A stretch of DNA of 64,000 nt. Origin: Beroe forskalii (Eukaryota > Ctenophora > Nuda > Beroida > Beroidae). The notes below the pieces were generated by a model. That model saw nothing but the letters and a program-made list of their open reading frames with translations, was not told the DNA's origin and did no database searches. Made by a program: the position numbers and the translations under genes. The stretch is taken from NCBI GenBank assembly GCA_011033025.1, contig WFMF01000440.1, positions 62,001 to 126,000 of the forward strand, given 5' to 3'. Shown one piece after another: positions 34,930 to 46,206 of the stretch; position 1 is the stretch's first letter, and every line of letters starts with the position of its first letter.

Positions 34930-37190
34930 TGTCTCCGTGATCTATGATCAGTCTCTTCTGCTTCCCGTTAAATGAGAAGATCTCTGCTTCCCGTTAAATG
35001 GGAAGATCTCTGCTTCCCGTTAAATGGGATGATCTCTTCCCCGTTAAATGAAATGAAGATCTCTGCTTCCCGTTAAATGGGAAGATCTCTGCTTCCCGTT
35101 AAATGGGAAGATCTCTGCTTCCCGCAATGGGAAGATCTCTGCTTCCTGTTAAATGGGAAGATCTCTGCTTCCCGTTAAATGGGAAGATCTCTGCTTCCCG
35201 TTAAATGGGAAGATCTCTGCTTCCCGTTAAATGAGAAGATCTCTGCTTCCCGTTAAATGGGAAGATCTCTGCTTCCCGTTAAATGGGAAGATCTCTGCTT
35301 CCCGTTAAATGGGAAGATCTCTGCTTCCCGTTAAATGGGAAGATCTCTGCTTCCCGTTAAATGGGATGATCTCTGCTTCCCGTTAAATGGGAAGATCTCT
35401 GCTTCCCGTTAAATGGGAAGATCTCTGCTTCCCGTTAAATGGGAAGATCTCTGCTTCCCGTTAAATGGGAAGATCTCTGCTTCCCGTTAAATGGGAAGAT
35501 CTCTGCTTCCCGTTAAATGGGAAGATCTCTGCTTCCCGTTAAATGGGAAGATCTCTGCTTCCCGTTAAATGGGAAGATCTCTGCTTCCCGTTAAATGGGA
35601 TGATCTCTGCTTCCCGTTAAATGGGAAGTAAAGATCTCTGCTTCCCGTTAAATGGGAAGATCTCGCTTCCCGTTAAATGGGAAGATCTCTGCTTCCCGTT
35701 AAATGGGAAGATCTCTGCTTCCCGTTAAATGGGAAGATCTCTCTTAAATGGAAGATCTGCTTCCCGTTAAATGGGAAGATCTCTGCTTCCCGTTAAATGG
35801 GAAGATCTCTGCTCTTTACGTTAAATGGGAAGATCTCTGCTTCCCGTTAAATGGGAAGATCTCTTCCCGTTAAATGGGAAGATCTCTGCTTCCCGTTAAA
35901 TGGGAAGATCTCTGCTTCCCGTTAAATGGGAAGATCTTCCCGTTACTTCCCGTTAAATGGGAAGATCTCTGCCCCCGTTAAATGGGAAGATCTCTTAAAA
36001 ATGGGAAGATCTCTGCTTCCCGTTAAATGGGAAGATCTCTGCTTCCCGTTAAATGAGATGATCTCTGCTTCTCGTTAAATGAGAAGATCTCTGCTTCCTG
36101 TTAAATGGAAGATCACTGCTTCCCGTTAAATGAGAAGATCTCAGCTTCCCGTTAAATGGGAAGATCTCTGCTTCCCGTTAAATGGGATGATCTCTGCTTC
36201 CCGTTAAATGGGAAGATCTCTGCTTCCCGTTAAATGGGATGATCTCTGCTTCCCGTTAAATGGGATGATCTCTGCTTCCCGTTAAATGGGATGATCTCTG
36301 CTTCCGTTAAACGGGAAGATCTCTGCTTCCCGTTAAATGGGAAGATCTCTGCTTCCCGTTAAATAGGAAGATCTCTGTTAAATGCTTCCCCGTTAAATGG
36401 GAAGATCTCACGCTTCACCATTCATTAAATGGGAAGATATTCTGAAGTTGCGTTAAATGGGAAGATCTCTGCTTCCCAAGTTAAATGGGAAGATCTCTGC
36501 TTCCCGTTAAATGGGAAGATCTCTGAAATGGGATGATCTCTGCTTCCCGTTAAATGGTAAAAATGGGAAGATCTGATCTTAAATGGAAGACTTCCGTTAA
36601 ATGATGATTTCAAGTTCCTGTTAAATGGGAAGATCTCTGCTTCCCGTTAAATGGGAAGTCTCTGCTTCCCGTTAAATGAGATGATCTCTGCTTCCCGTTA
36701 AATGGGTGAGGTAAAATGGGAAGACTCTGCTTCCCAATGCTTATAAGAAATGATGGTGCTTGTCCCATTAAATGAGATGATCTCTGCTTTACTACGGCTT
36801 GGGGAACTCTGCTTCCCATTAAATGAGAAGATCTCTGCTTCCCGTTAAATGGGAAGATCTCTGCTTCCCGTTAAATGGGAAGATCTCTGCTTCCCGTTAA
36901 ATGGGAGATCTCTGCTTTTCGTTAAATGGGATGATCTCTGATCCCGTTAAATGGGAAGATCTCTGCTTCCCGTTAAATGGGATGATCTCTGCTTCCCGTT
37001 AAATGGGATGATTTGAGCATTAATTAAAGTGGGAAGATTTCTTCCATAAATGGGAAGATCTCCCGTTTAAATGGGAATTTAAGATCTCTGCTTCCTGTTA
37101 AATGGGAGATCTCGTTAAATGAGAAGATCTCGCTTCCCGTTAAATGGGAAGATCTCTGCTTCCCTAGTTAAATGGGAAGATCTCTCTGGG
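34930..37190. repeat. Minisatellite, 26-bp hairpin-forming unit, about 2.25 kb
   Basis: About 80 copies of AGATCTCTGCTTCCCGTTAA followed by ATGGGA. Within each unit CTTCCC faces GGGAAG across seven bases, so every repeat can fold into a small hairpin; AGATCT is also a palindrome. The first two thirds are nearly identical unit to unit. After about 36.1 kb, truncations, insertions and AGATGATC variants accumulate, so one edge looks older. No function or coding is evident. Confidence 0.95.
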
Positions 37191-37235
37191 AGAAGCATTT
37201 ACATACGTATTTGGGAGCTTATTTTCAATGTGCGT

Positions 37236-38787
37236 GCTCTGAGTGACGTCATTATCAGGGTTTAAGCTGGTGAACTGATGGCGTCACGCCGCCTTCCCAC
37301 ATGAGTGCCTCTTATAAAAGATAACTGCTGTGTACATTGTCGGTATATTTATAAATGCTTGTTTTACTGCGGTATATTCCCCCCTGTAAATCCAAGCCAT
37401 CGGAGCTTTCTGTCATAGTATATAGTGAGCGCAGTTGCCATACACACGATGGCATATTCTCTTCTTCTTCTTCTATTTTGAACTGTCATGGTGTGTGAAA
37501 GAATGGTGATTTTTCTGAAAAATCCCCAAATCCTTTATAAATAAACCTCCTTAGTCATCTTCTTCTTCTTCTAAGGGTGGAACGGTATTTAGTATTATTC
37601 GGCAGAATCCCTAATAACCGTGCCGTCCGTCATATAGTGTGGGTGTGTCTCACGCCGCACGCATTCATTAAAGAATAAATATTCTTGAAGTTGCTGGTAA
37701 TATATGACCTGCTTTGAGTAATGTTTGAGTATTGTTAATGTCCTATTGTTTTCTCTCTTTAGGCTAATATTAGAATATATTCAAGTTGTAATGTCTTAGT
37801 ACAATGTCTTAGGTAATGTCTAAGTACAATGTTCCATCTTTGTAGGACTGTGTGAGGGCATGTGGGACTCGTTGAGGTGTGAGTGTCTGAACTTGTAAGT
37901 GCATGGGTGTAATTTTTGGTGTGTAGGTACGTATCACGCATGACTCATACATACACCAAGTTATCCGGTAGCATTGAAAATACTAACTCGCGCATGTACC
38001 CATACTGTACGAGTTTCTGTATGAGTGTCTAGTGCCTCCTGGGGTGTTGCTACAATTCACCCGTACACTTACAGTACGAATGTCAGTATGAATGTATTTT
38101 CCCATACAGTATCAATGTTTATGTAAATTTATTTACCCATACAGTACGAATGTATGTATGAATGTATGTATGCGTGCGGAAATCCTGCTTGTATGCATTA
38201 CCCATACAGTACGAATGTATGTATGATCGTATGGATGCAGATTGCAGAAAGCCTGCTTGTATGCTTGTAATTGTGTGAACATGACAGGTACCTCGGCTGC
38301 CCCCGTGTGTGTGTGAGAAGGTTCATCTCATTTGCTTCTCCGCCCCGTCTCTCCTTACCATATAATTGTGATGATGATGCTGCCCTCTGTGTTGTGCCTG
38401 GGTTATGCTGATGACGTCATTATTACATGTTAGCATGGTGAATTAGTGACGCATCATTGCCATTTTGTGGCTTTCTGATGCAGCAGCAATCGCTGTGGTA
38501 TTAATAATGTGATGCAGTGTTGTTGGTAGCTCCCGGAGTTGTTTGACCCTTTGTGGGAGGAAGCTTGTAGAATGCTGCTCGATATCATAGCGTCGCATGT
38601 TCATTAGTTCATTGTTCACATGGCAGTAAATTCTGAAGGAACTGACCAGTCTTAATTCGCTTTGTCCAGTTTTTAAACTTTTTCCCAAGTTAATTGTCAA
38701 TCGTTATTTTGATTTGTCAATTTGTAAATTTTACTTTATAAAGTTGTATGAAGAGTAAGATCTAGAGAGCTACGACCAGAGAGAGCC
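37236..38787. other. Noncoding spacer with diverged TATGTATGAATG repeats
   Basis: Holds a TGACGTCATTATCAGGGTTT unit (37236-37280), TTC microsatellites (37460, 37556), a set of about five diverged 40-65-bp units at 37990-38275 built from ACCCATACAGTACGAATGTA, and another TGACGTCATTATTA unit at 38405-38455. It is the 5' flank of the potassium-channel gene. Confidence 0.55.
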
Positions 38788-41700
38788 ATGCTTTTCCAGT
38801 CAGGTAATTCCCACTTCAGTGTTTTGCAGGATATCTACGTTAGTGGCGGGGGTTCACCCCAGGATTATTGGAAATCACGATTTTGGGATATGAGTTGGTC
38901 GGGATGACCAGTACCAATAATGTATGAGTGGTTTTGGATCCTAGTCCTCAATAACCCTTGTGAGGCTTCAGAGCAATATTGCGATTTGTGAAAATTGACT
39001 TCACATCTTGCAGAGCAACCATTTTTCTATATCTTTTTGCAATTTTGCAAGAAAATTCAGAATCGTTAGATAAGTGAATTTTGCAGCTATTGTATCGAAT
39101 AATTTTCGATTGAGGCCTCCAAAAAGTGATATCAAAGTATCATAACAGAATCGACATTGATTGTGCGATGACTTCACTGAAAATCGACTGACCCCTCTTA
39201 TTTCAGTTGACCAGTATGCTCCGATAAGTTGTGGACGAGACATCCTGAACAGGACTGCGGTCCTCCTCCTTCTCCTTATCACTCTGGTTGCGTATCTCTG
39301 TCTGGGAGCTCTCTGTTTCTCTGCTTTAGAGTCTAACACCGAACTCCTTAGATGGCATGCGGGAAAACAAATTATAGGTTTTGTTTGTGTGAATTTTGAA
39401 TCGTCTATGATTTTCATAAGAATGTTAGATTATGACCCGTATTTTGTAAACTAGTGATCAATCAGGCTACGCTCCCCGATGCTTCCTACTCCCTATTCCC
39501 TAACTCTGCTCAATTCCCTCAGATAGAAGATCAGGTGCGGGCGATGCTCCCTAATGCAAGTGCCGAAGAACTGCAGAATAGCACGCTTTCCCTCACGAAG
39601 GTCATTAGGAAGCTTGCTGACGATGGTAAGTTTCTTAGATTGCTTGCGCAGTAATCGAGCATCAAATTATCTGTGATTATCATTGATTCACCTGCACTAC
39701 CGTTCAGCCTGTCTATTTTACATATTTTGTTGCTTTGATAATGTTGGCCCAATGGCCCTAACCAATTTTCTCCGGTATGGAATTTCTCGTATTTCAGCAA
39801 ATCCTTACATTTATGAAGGGCGGAAGGAAGCATGGAGTTTTACGGGGGGATTATTCTGTTCTGTCAGCATCTGCACCACTATCGGTTAGTCTATCTACAT
39901 TCTTACATTCATTTTTCTTGCCCAAGCCAGTAGCCAGACTTTTTACTACCCCTCGACTCCCCTCTCACTCCCCTCCCCACCAACCCCCTTCCCACTCTCG
40001 GCTCCCCCATTTACTTCTCCGCCCCACTCACTCCCCTACTCCACCTCCCCAATCAATACCCGACCCACTAACTCCCCAACCCACTCACTCCCACCCGACA
40101 TACTCCACACCACACTCACTCCCCCCCTTTCTTCCCACTCGCTCCCCCACTCACTCTCATCTAACTCACTCCCCCCACTCAGCCTTCCCTCCCCTCACTC
40201 CCCCCAGTCACTCAATCCCTTCCCTACTCACTCCCCCCCCCCCAGGTTACGGCAACATATTCCCTGTCACTGTGGGAGGTCAAGTGTTCCTCGTGTTCTA
40301 CGCCCTCGTGGGTATTCCTATCTGCTTTGTCTTCATTGCCTTCCTCGGTGCTCTCCTAGCTCAAAGTGTCGAGTACGCTACTGGATACCCGCTCCATGAT
40401 AGGTAGGCTGAGTGTAGAGGGGGATTGTTTCCAATTTCAACTAGTCAAAAATTCATTTTTCTCAACCTTGTAGAAGTTTAGAAGCCATTAGCAGTACCCT
40501 CAGGGTTTCAATCAATCATGAAAATTTAGAAATTTCTAATTATCAAGTGATTCAAAGTTGAGAAAATACTGTTCATAAACTTTTGCTTAAAATGTCTGCA
40601 TTGGAGCATTGGGATAACCCGCGTTCTTTCAATATCTTTCACTGTTCGCAACACAGTGATTTCCTTCAGGAGCAGACGGAAGATCATGCTCTCAATCCTC
40701 GGTCTTGCGGCACTCCTTGTTGTTCTCGAACTCGTTGCTTTCAGCTTCTGGGTCAACTACGGACTCGACAGGTTTTCATCCTTTTCATTGATTCTCCTCT
40801 TTTGTGCTTTGATCTGGTTATCTCAGAAAGTAGCCCTGTCTCAACTATGTGCCCAAGTTTGACACTTTGACAGAGCTTATTGATAACTTTGTGCTCCCAA
40901 TTTATAATGTTCTAACATTGACATAATATTTCAATCCCCCAGGGACATGACGTATTGGGACGCTTTCTACTTCTCCTTCATCAGTTTCACTACCATCGGA
41001 TTTGGTAATCACGGATTCTACAACGGGGACAACGCAAACATTGCCAAGGTTATTATTAGATCTCAGTTGGGGTGATTGCTCAACAGGAGTCCCGGCAGAC
41101 GGTTGTGGGTTCAAGCCTCTCTGCCATTTCGCCCCCTAAATTTCGGTTTATCATCCGTGTTTATGTGTTACTACTGGTGGGTTGAAGCTGAAAATGATTA
41201 AATCTGAACCCAATATTTCCTGGTCGAACTATTCATTTCAATTAAATTTATAACTTCTGGTAGGGGATGTCTACTAAAACTAAAAGCCTGCGCGGGTGTT
41301 TCTATTTCCGACAGCATACTGTTTTCATCCCCTGACACAAGTCTACAGGCATTAACAGCCCCTCCCTCTAGATTAAGTACCCTTTATTAAGTACCTTCTA
41401 TTAGCTACCCCTCGCTCAAGCACCCCACCCTCCCAACTTCTATTTCCACGTTATTGATTGTCATCCTGACAGGGACCGTCTTGAAATATATTGGCCAATC
41501 AGCGCACCAGTTGACTGCCAACCCACGCGCTGATTGGCCCATGTCTAAGGTGGGGGTGGTGACTGCCGCTAATAGATGACTATACCGTATACGCCGCGCG
41601 CGAAAAATAGGCGGCTATTTTCAACAATATTTGGCAACGCGCGCAGTGTGAATGACGTCATTTCAACCGCCTATTTATATTCTGAGCGTATATTTCTACT

Positions 41701-43417
41701 CCAGGTAGTGTTCACCCTGCTTATTGTCATCCTGTGTCTGGCTCCCCTGGCGCTCTACATCAACATCGTAGTGAGAGACGTGATGACCGCAGCTTCACCC
41801 ATACTCGAGAAGATAGGAGTCACTGATCGTAAGTAGTGATTATTTGTTTTTTATAGTCGCAAAAAGTATGTAAATTACCTCTGGTGAAACCCTATCTCAT
41901 AGACATAGAATTAAGATGACGAAAAGTTTTCAGTCCTGAGTTGTTAGATTGATGGTTGTTTTTGAATCAAAACAGGATTATTTTAAAACATATTTATATT
42001 TTTTGAGCGAGATGGATCATGGAATATCCATTTGTTAAGTTATTCAGATAATTATCTAAACTATAAATTTTAGCTGTGACCTCTACTCCTGTGACAGGTT
42101 ATGAACGGAAGGCATACTGTAGTCCCCCGCCCCCAAGTAAATAGCGCGCAGCAGCGGTTCGTGACGAATAATTGCACCGTGTCACCAATATCTTACTCTT
42201 TCTCCTTTAACTCATGTCTCAAAAGTGGGGAGAATATTAGCACCATATCACGAATCTTCCTCTTTCTCCCTGCTTAACTCCTATCCCAAAAGTTGAGGAT
42301 CCTTCACATATTCACATATCCCCTCATCACTTTTTTGGACATTTTAAGCCCCTTTCCTCCTTCGGCTGATGACATGATAATATGTGACGGCTGATGACAT
42401 CATATGCGACGGCTGATGACATAATATGTTTGAATTTGAGTATTAAAATCATATGAAAAATATTAAAAATCATCTAACTATCTATGCAGGATCGATGCAG
42501 GATTAATAGTTACTTTCTTTCCTCTTTCCAGATTTCCTTTTCTTCTACAGCTCCAATTGTCGGATGAGCATATTTTCATTACTTTTACATTATTATGGGA
42601 GTTGCGAGCAAAATTATAGCCGTTCACCATTCATCATTTCTTTCAAATCTCCTTCGCAGCCCTGAAAATGCATAAATCATAAATTTCATATTTTGAGTGA
42701 GCACATGGCAATTCTCGAAATAATGTTCTCACCAGCATTTCCAGCTGGGATTTTCTTGCTTCTGAAAATTATGTGATCAAGCCGATTTTTCAATTTATAT
42801 CCCGTTAATAAGTTTTATGCATTTAGAGCAAGAACAGACGGTTACTAGCCATACGATTGTTCTACTTCCATACCAATCATTGTAAATTAGTGTCTGTATG
42901 ACCAGTTCACTAGGTACTGGTAATATAGAACTCAGTACTTTAACACGTAGACTCATTGGTATATGACTATCTGGTTATTAACTCTCGCAAGTACCATTAT
43001 AATATGGTTCTTATGTTCCTAATTAGTAACGTTTTACTTCATAGAACGTTCCGTGTTTGCCGTAAATGCGACAATTTATTCAGTTCGCTGTGAATTACAA
43101 TCCCAGACACTGCATTATTTCAATATCCGATAGAAATGTATAACTAGAAGTACATTTCCTAACAGGTATTGAAATAACGCATTGAACATTGAACAAACAT
43201 GTGACGATAATCACATATTTTTGAAAGCTCCTTTCATTTAACATTTGATATTTAAATTTCTCCTCATCTCTTATCATTCATCTAAACTTCGGTATACTAA
43301 TCTTTTACGTTATATTTTCATTTTTCAGCTGCCAAGGACCCAGAGCAAGAGATGTTCGCTAAGACGAAGGAGTTCCAGGGAGAGCAGTACGGGGCTGCCG
43401 AGGAGCATTCTAGCTAG
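38788..43417 (+). CDS. Two-pore-domain potassium channel (K2P family), nine exons, about 340 aa
   Basis: Encodes a plasma-membrane leak K+ channel subunit; such proteins pair as dimers. Exons: 38788-38803, 39207-39377, 39455-39625, 39798-39884, 40246-40402, 40670-40771, 40943-41048, 41705-41828, 43329-43417. Splice phases are consistent throughout and the stop TAG is at 43415. Order: M1 (about 22-46, VLLLLLITLVAYLCLGAL), an extracellular cap region with NAS and NST glycosylation-type sites, pore 1 with filter TTIGYGN (about 145-151), M2 (LVFYALVGIPICFVFIAF), M3 (about 206-228), pore 2 with filter TTIGFGN (about 251-257), M4 (about 271-293) and a short tail ending EEHSS. Both filters are intact, so it looks functional. 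The filter glycines of pore 1 are split by an intron. The tail is short, about 47 aa. Exon 1 (MLFQS) and the 39377/39455 junction rest on splice phase only. Subfamily (TWIK, TASK, TREK) not assigned. Confidence 0.85.
39905..40243. repeat. C/T-rich CACTCCC tract inside a K2P intron
   Basis: Almost the whole 361-bp intron after pore 1 is a pyrimidine-dominated tract of CTCACTCCCCC-type words of variable length, ending in a run of C that merges with the splice acceptor. G is nearly absent from the plus strand. Frames reading through it give Pro/Ser/His-rich artefacts. Confidence 0.8.
41049..41160 (+). repeat. tRNA-derived SINE-like fragment in a K2P intron
   Basis: TTGCTCAACAGGAG followed about 30 bp later by GGTTGTGGGTTCAAGCC resembles RNA polymerase III box A and box B spacing; GGTTCAAGCC is a near-consensus box B. 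No cloverleaf forms, so it is a SINE remnant and not a tRNA gene. It starts within about 20 bp of the exon 7 donor. Confidence 0.4.
41460..41572. mobile_element. Foldback/MITE element B, copy 3
   Basis: Arms TTGGCCAATCAGCGCACCAG and CCCACGCGCTGATTGGCCCA face one another around a GTTGACTGCCAAC centre. The family core is shared with 4075, 9358 and 43680. Lies in the intron before K2P exon 8. Confidence 0.6.
41588..41692. mobile_element. MITE D, copy next to a splice acceptor
   Basis: Left end TATACGCCGCGCGCGAAAAA then TAGGCGG; right end CCGCCTATTTATATTCTGAG then CGTATA. The interior holds TGACGTCA. The right end stops 12 bp before the K2P exon at 41705, so the branch-site and part of the pyrimidine region of that intron probably come from the transposon. 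Confidence 0.6.
42110..43328. other. Last K2P intron, no further exon seen
   Basis: The 1.5-kb intron before the terminal K2P exon. It contains two related CACCAATATCTTACTCTTTC / CACGAATCTTCCTCTTTCTC blocks (42180 and 42245) and three GGCTGATGACAT words (42363-42422). No coding segment fits the phase. Confidence 0.45.
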
Positions 43418-43602
43418 AATTAGAGCAGATTCTAGCTAGAACTTGAGAATATTCTAGCTAGAACTAGAACATATTCTAGCTAGAACTTGAGAACATTCTA
43501 GCTAGGTCTAGAACGTATTCTAACTAGAATTACAACATATTCTAGCTAGAACTAGAACATATTCTAGCTAGAACTAGAATATGTTCTAGCTAGAACATAT
43601 GT
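43405..43602. repeat. Minisatellite with palindromic TTCTAGCTAGAA unit
   Basis: About nine copies of a 20-24-bp unit, ATTCTAGCTAGAACTAGAAC with AT. The core TTCTAGCTAGAA is a perfect 12-bp palindrome. The array overlaps the last codons and stop codon of the K2P gene (TCT AGC TAG), so the gene ends inside repeat sequence. Confidence 0.85.
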
Positions 43603-43675
43603 TGCGAGATATTGAGATCACGGTGTGTGTTAACCGTGGCATGAGCTGATGTCTGTATATATCGGAGAGCTATGA

Positions 43676-43776
43676 TGTCCATTCGACATTGACCAATCAG
43701 CGTGCGAGTTGACCGTTAACTCGCGCACTGATTGGTTGATATCATCAATGTTTTTGGGAATACCACGGGTAAGCTT
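43676..43776. mobile_element. Foldback/MITE element B, copy 4
   Basis: Arms ATTGACCAATCAGCGTGCGA then GTT, and AACTCGCGCACTGATTGGTT, are nearly perfect complements around a short GACCG centre. A GGTAAGCTT at 43769 is similar to the GGTAAGCTA end of copy 1. This is the best-preserved hairpin of the family. Confidence 0.7.
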
Positions 43777-44601
43777 ATTCGAGATTAAGTAGGTTATATT
43801 TGTTTAGTTTAATGAACAATTTATTCCTTATATATGTGAAAGTTTATTATGAAAAACATTTGAAATATATCGTGTACTGAGATTTGTGATTCATCATTAG
43901 CTAATGTTCCCTTAGAGAATAGCTTTAACTTTTAACAGTGATTACACTTGCACTCTGTTTCTTTCTCATTTGTGAATAAGCTAAAATAAGATTAAATAGC
44001 GTGTACAATCACGACAAATTTTAAATACTGGATCTATTTGAATTTAGAATATTATAATCATTGGTTAGTATTTGGATGCAGTTATTGTGTTTGTTTTTTC
44101 TTTTTTTTGCACAATGCTCATTTTATTGATTTATTGGGCCTGAATCCTTTATTATTGTGATTAACGTTATGATAACGGATAACTTAACTTAGTTTTTGTT
44201 TACTTTAAATATTCGAGTTGGTTATATTTTCATTTGACAAATTAACAAATAATTAATTTCGAAATTAATGCTAGGTTTAACTTTAAAGAACTGTAATTGT
44301 TGTTTTAGCAATATATTAAGTTAAATTTAATGTTATTTATGATGTGAAATTGAATTATACTTGTTATTACGTTATACTTATGTATTTTAGTTATAATTTT
44401 GGTTACCATTATCTCTCTATTGAGACGATGAATGATGATTTTTTGCGGGCCAATTCAAGACGATGATTGCACGAAACCGAAGTTATTTGTGTAATTGTTC
44501 AGGTATTTGAAAATTAATTATTTAACTGTCCTTCATCAAAATAACAATTGATATTTTCATTTTTATCCGATATTTCTATGTCGAATTTACCGACTACGAA
44601 G
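43777..44601. other. Noncoding AT-rich spacer
   Basis: Very AT-rich sequence downstream of the K2P gene, probably including its 3' UTR and polyadenylation region. No gene or RNA is recognised. Confidence 0.45.
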
Positions 44602-45512
44602 CTGTACGCTTCAGTAAAGCAGCGTACTTCGGTAAATCAACATGCTTTTGTGAACCAACATCTTGCTTAAAGCATTTTGCTTAAATGAAGCAGCATCGAA
44701 ATGCTTCAATGAGGCAATTTGCTTCAGTAAAGCAGCATGCTTCAGTGAAGGAGCGTGCTTCAGAGAAGCAACGTGCTTAGTGAAGCAGCGTGCTTAGTGA
44801 AGCAGCGTGCTTTAGTGAAGCGGCGTGATTCAGTGAATCAGCGTGATTCAGTGAATCAGCACGCGCTTCAGTAAATCAGCACGCGCTTCAGTGAATCAGC
44901 ACGCGCTTCAGTGAAGCAGCGTGCTTCAGTGAAGCAGCGTGCTTCAGTGAAGCAGCGTGCTTCAGTGAAGCAGCGTGCTTCAGTGAAGCAGCGTGCTTCA
45001 GTGAAGCAGCGTGCTTCAGTGAAGCAGCGTGCTTCAGTGAAGCAGCGTGCTTCAGTGAAGCAGCGTGCTTCAGTGAAGCAGCGTGCTTCAGTGAAGCAGC
45101 GTGCTTCAGTGAAGCAGCGTGCTTCAGTGAAGCAGCGTGCTTCAGTGAAGCAGCGTGCTTAGTGAAGCGGCGTGAATCAGTGAATCAGCCCGCTTCAGTG
45201 AAGCAGCGTGCTTCACTGCTTCAGTGAAGCAGCGTGCTTCAGTGAAGCAGCGTGCTTCAGTGAAGCAACGTGCTTCAGTGAAGCAGCGTGCTTCAGTGAA
45301 GCAGCGTGCTTCAGTGAAGCAGCGTGCTTCAGTGAAGCAACTTGCTTCAGTGAAGCAGCGTGCTTCAGTGAAGCAGCGTGCTTCAGTGAAGCAGCGTGCT
45401 TCAGTGAAGCAGCGTGCTTCAGTGAAGCAGCGGGCTTCAGTGAAGCAGCGGGCTTCAGTGAAGCAACGTGCTTCAGTGAAGCAGCGTACTTCAGTGAAGC
45501 AGCGTGCTTCAT
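44602..45512. repeat. Minisatellite, 18-bp unit GCTTCAGTGAAGCAGCGT
   Basis: About 48 copies. GCTTCA-G-TGAAGC is a perfect inverted repeat with a one-base centre in every unit. The middle (44905-45160 and 45220-45500) is nearly homogeneous, while 44602-44900 is degenerate. Because 18 is divisible by three and the unit lacks stops, four frames are open for 80-150 codons (KQRASV or ACFSEA peptides). These are artefacts of the repeat: no splice sites, no start context and equal openness on both strands. Confidence 0.95.
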
Positions 45513-45739
45513 TGCTAAACACTTTTTTATTTACTTGCTAAACACGTATATCCCTGTTTGCGTTGCACACTTACCCAGAACAACGTCTGAGAACCCTCCG
45601 CCGGGCGCCATTTTCAGTCTTCAACACGGCCCTCCAAACACCAAATTTCTGGGTGTTGCATTGCGCGCTAGGGATGGGTGAAATTAAATCCATCTAAGCA
45701 GCGGGTTTCAGTGAAGCAGCTGAAGCACGCTGTTTGAAG

Positions 45740-46206
45740 GAAGTGCGCCGCGCTTGCCCTAACATAACCAGGGCCCTGGTTACGCGCACAGAGTGCGCGG
45801 CGCAGCAAGCGCTAAACCTTGGTTAGGGGAAGCGCCGCGCGACTCGCGACGTGAACAGGGGTACATGTACACGTGTTTAGTATAGTCGTAGGATGTTACC
45901 TTACCCTCGCGCGCGGTGCAACGACGCAACGTTCCACGGCCACATGTGGACTTCACTTTGCGCTCTCGCCCGGCCCTGGATTAATAGCCATCTAGTCAAG
46001 AATATAGACGGGCAACGTCCGTCGACGTGTTTAGCAACCAATGCCCTCTTCACGCCTGCTTCTTGTTACCCTTATTGTCTGGCGTTGACAGACCCTCTCG
46101 AGAATCAGCGCCGCGCGCGTGCGCTGATTTTCATCGCGGCTGGCGTCAGCGGGTCATACATCGTACGACAATACCCTTAATATGAGCTAGACGATTCCCC
46201 TAACCA
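45740..46206. repeat. GC-rich, CpG-rich block with nested inverted repeats
   Basis: GCGCCGCGCTTGCCCTAAC (45746) faces GGTTAGGGGAAGCGCCGCGC (45820), with TAACCAGGGCCCTGGTTA, an 18-bp palindrome, between them. CCTTGGTTAGGGGAA (45812) is also complemented by TTCCCCTAACCAGGGG at 46187. This looks like a non-autonomous TIR element of 400-450 bp with unusually high CpG. The open frame at 45893-46180 has no recognisable domain and probably only reflects GC richness. Confidence 0.5.

Noticed and set aside
39777..40245. Pro/Ser/His-rich frame running into the K2P exon
   Set aside because: It reads through the C/T-rich intron in the wrong phase. The splice-phased model restores the TTIGYGN filter across 39884/40246.
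44911..45681. Long KQRASV/ACFSEA repeat-peptide frames
   Set aside because: The unit is 18 bp without stops, so several frames on both strands are open at once. There is no start context, splice site or codon bias.
45893..46180. 95-codon frame in the CpG-rich block
   Set aside because: No recognisable domain, and lack of stops is expected from GC richness.
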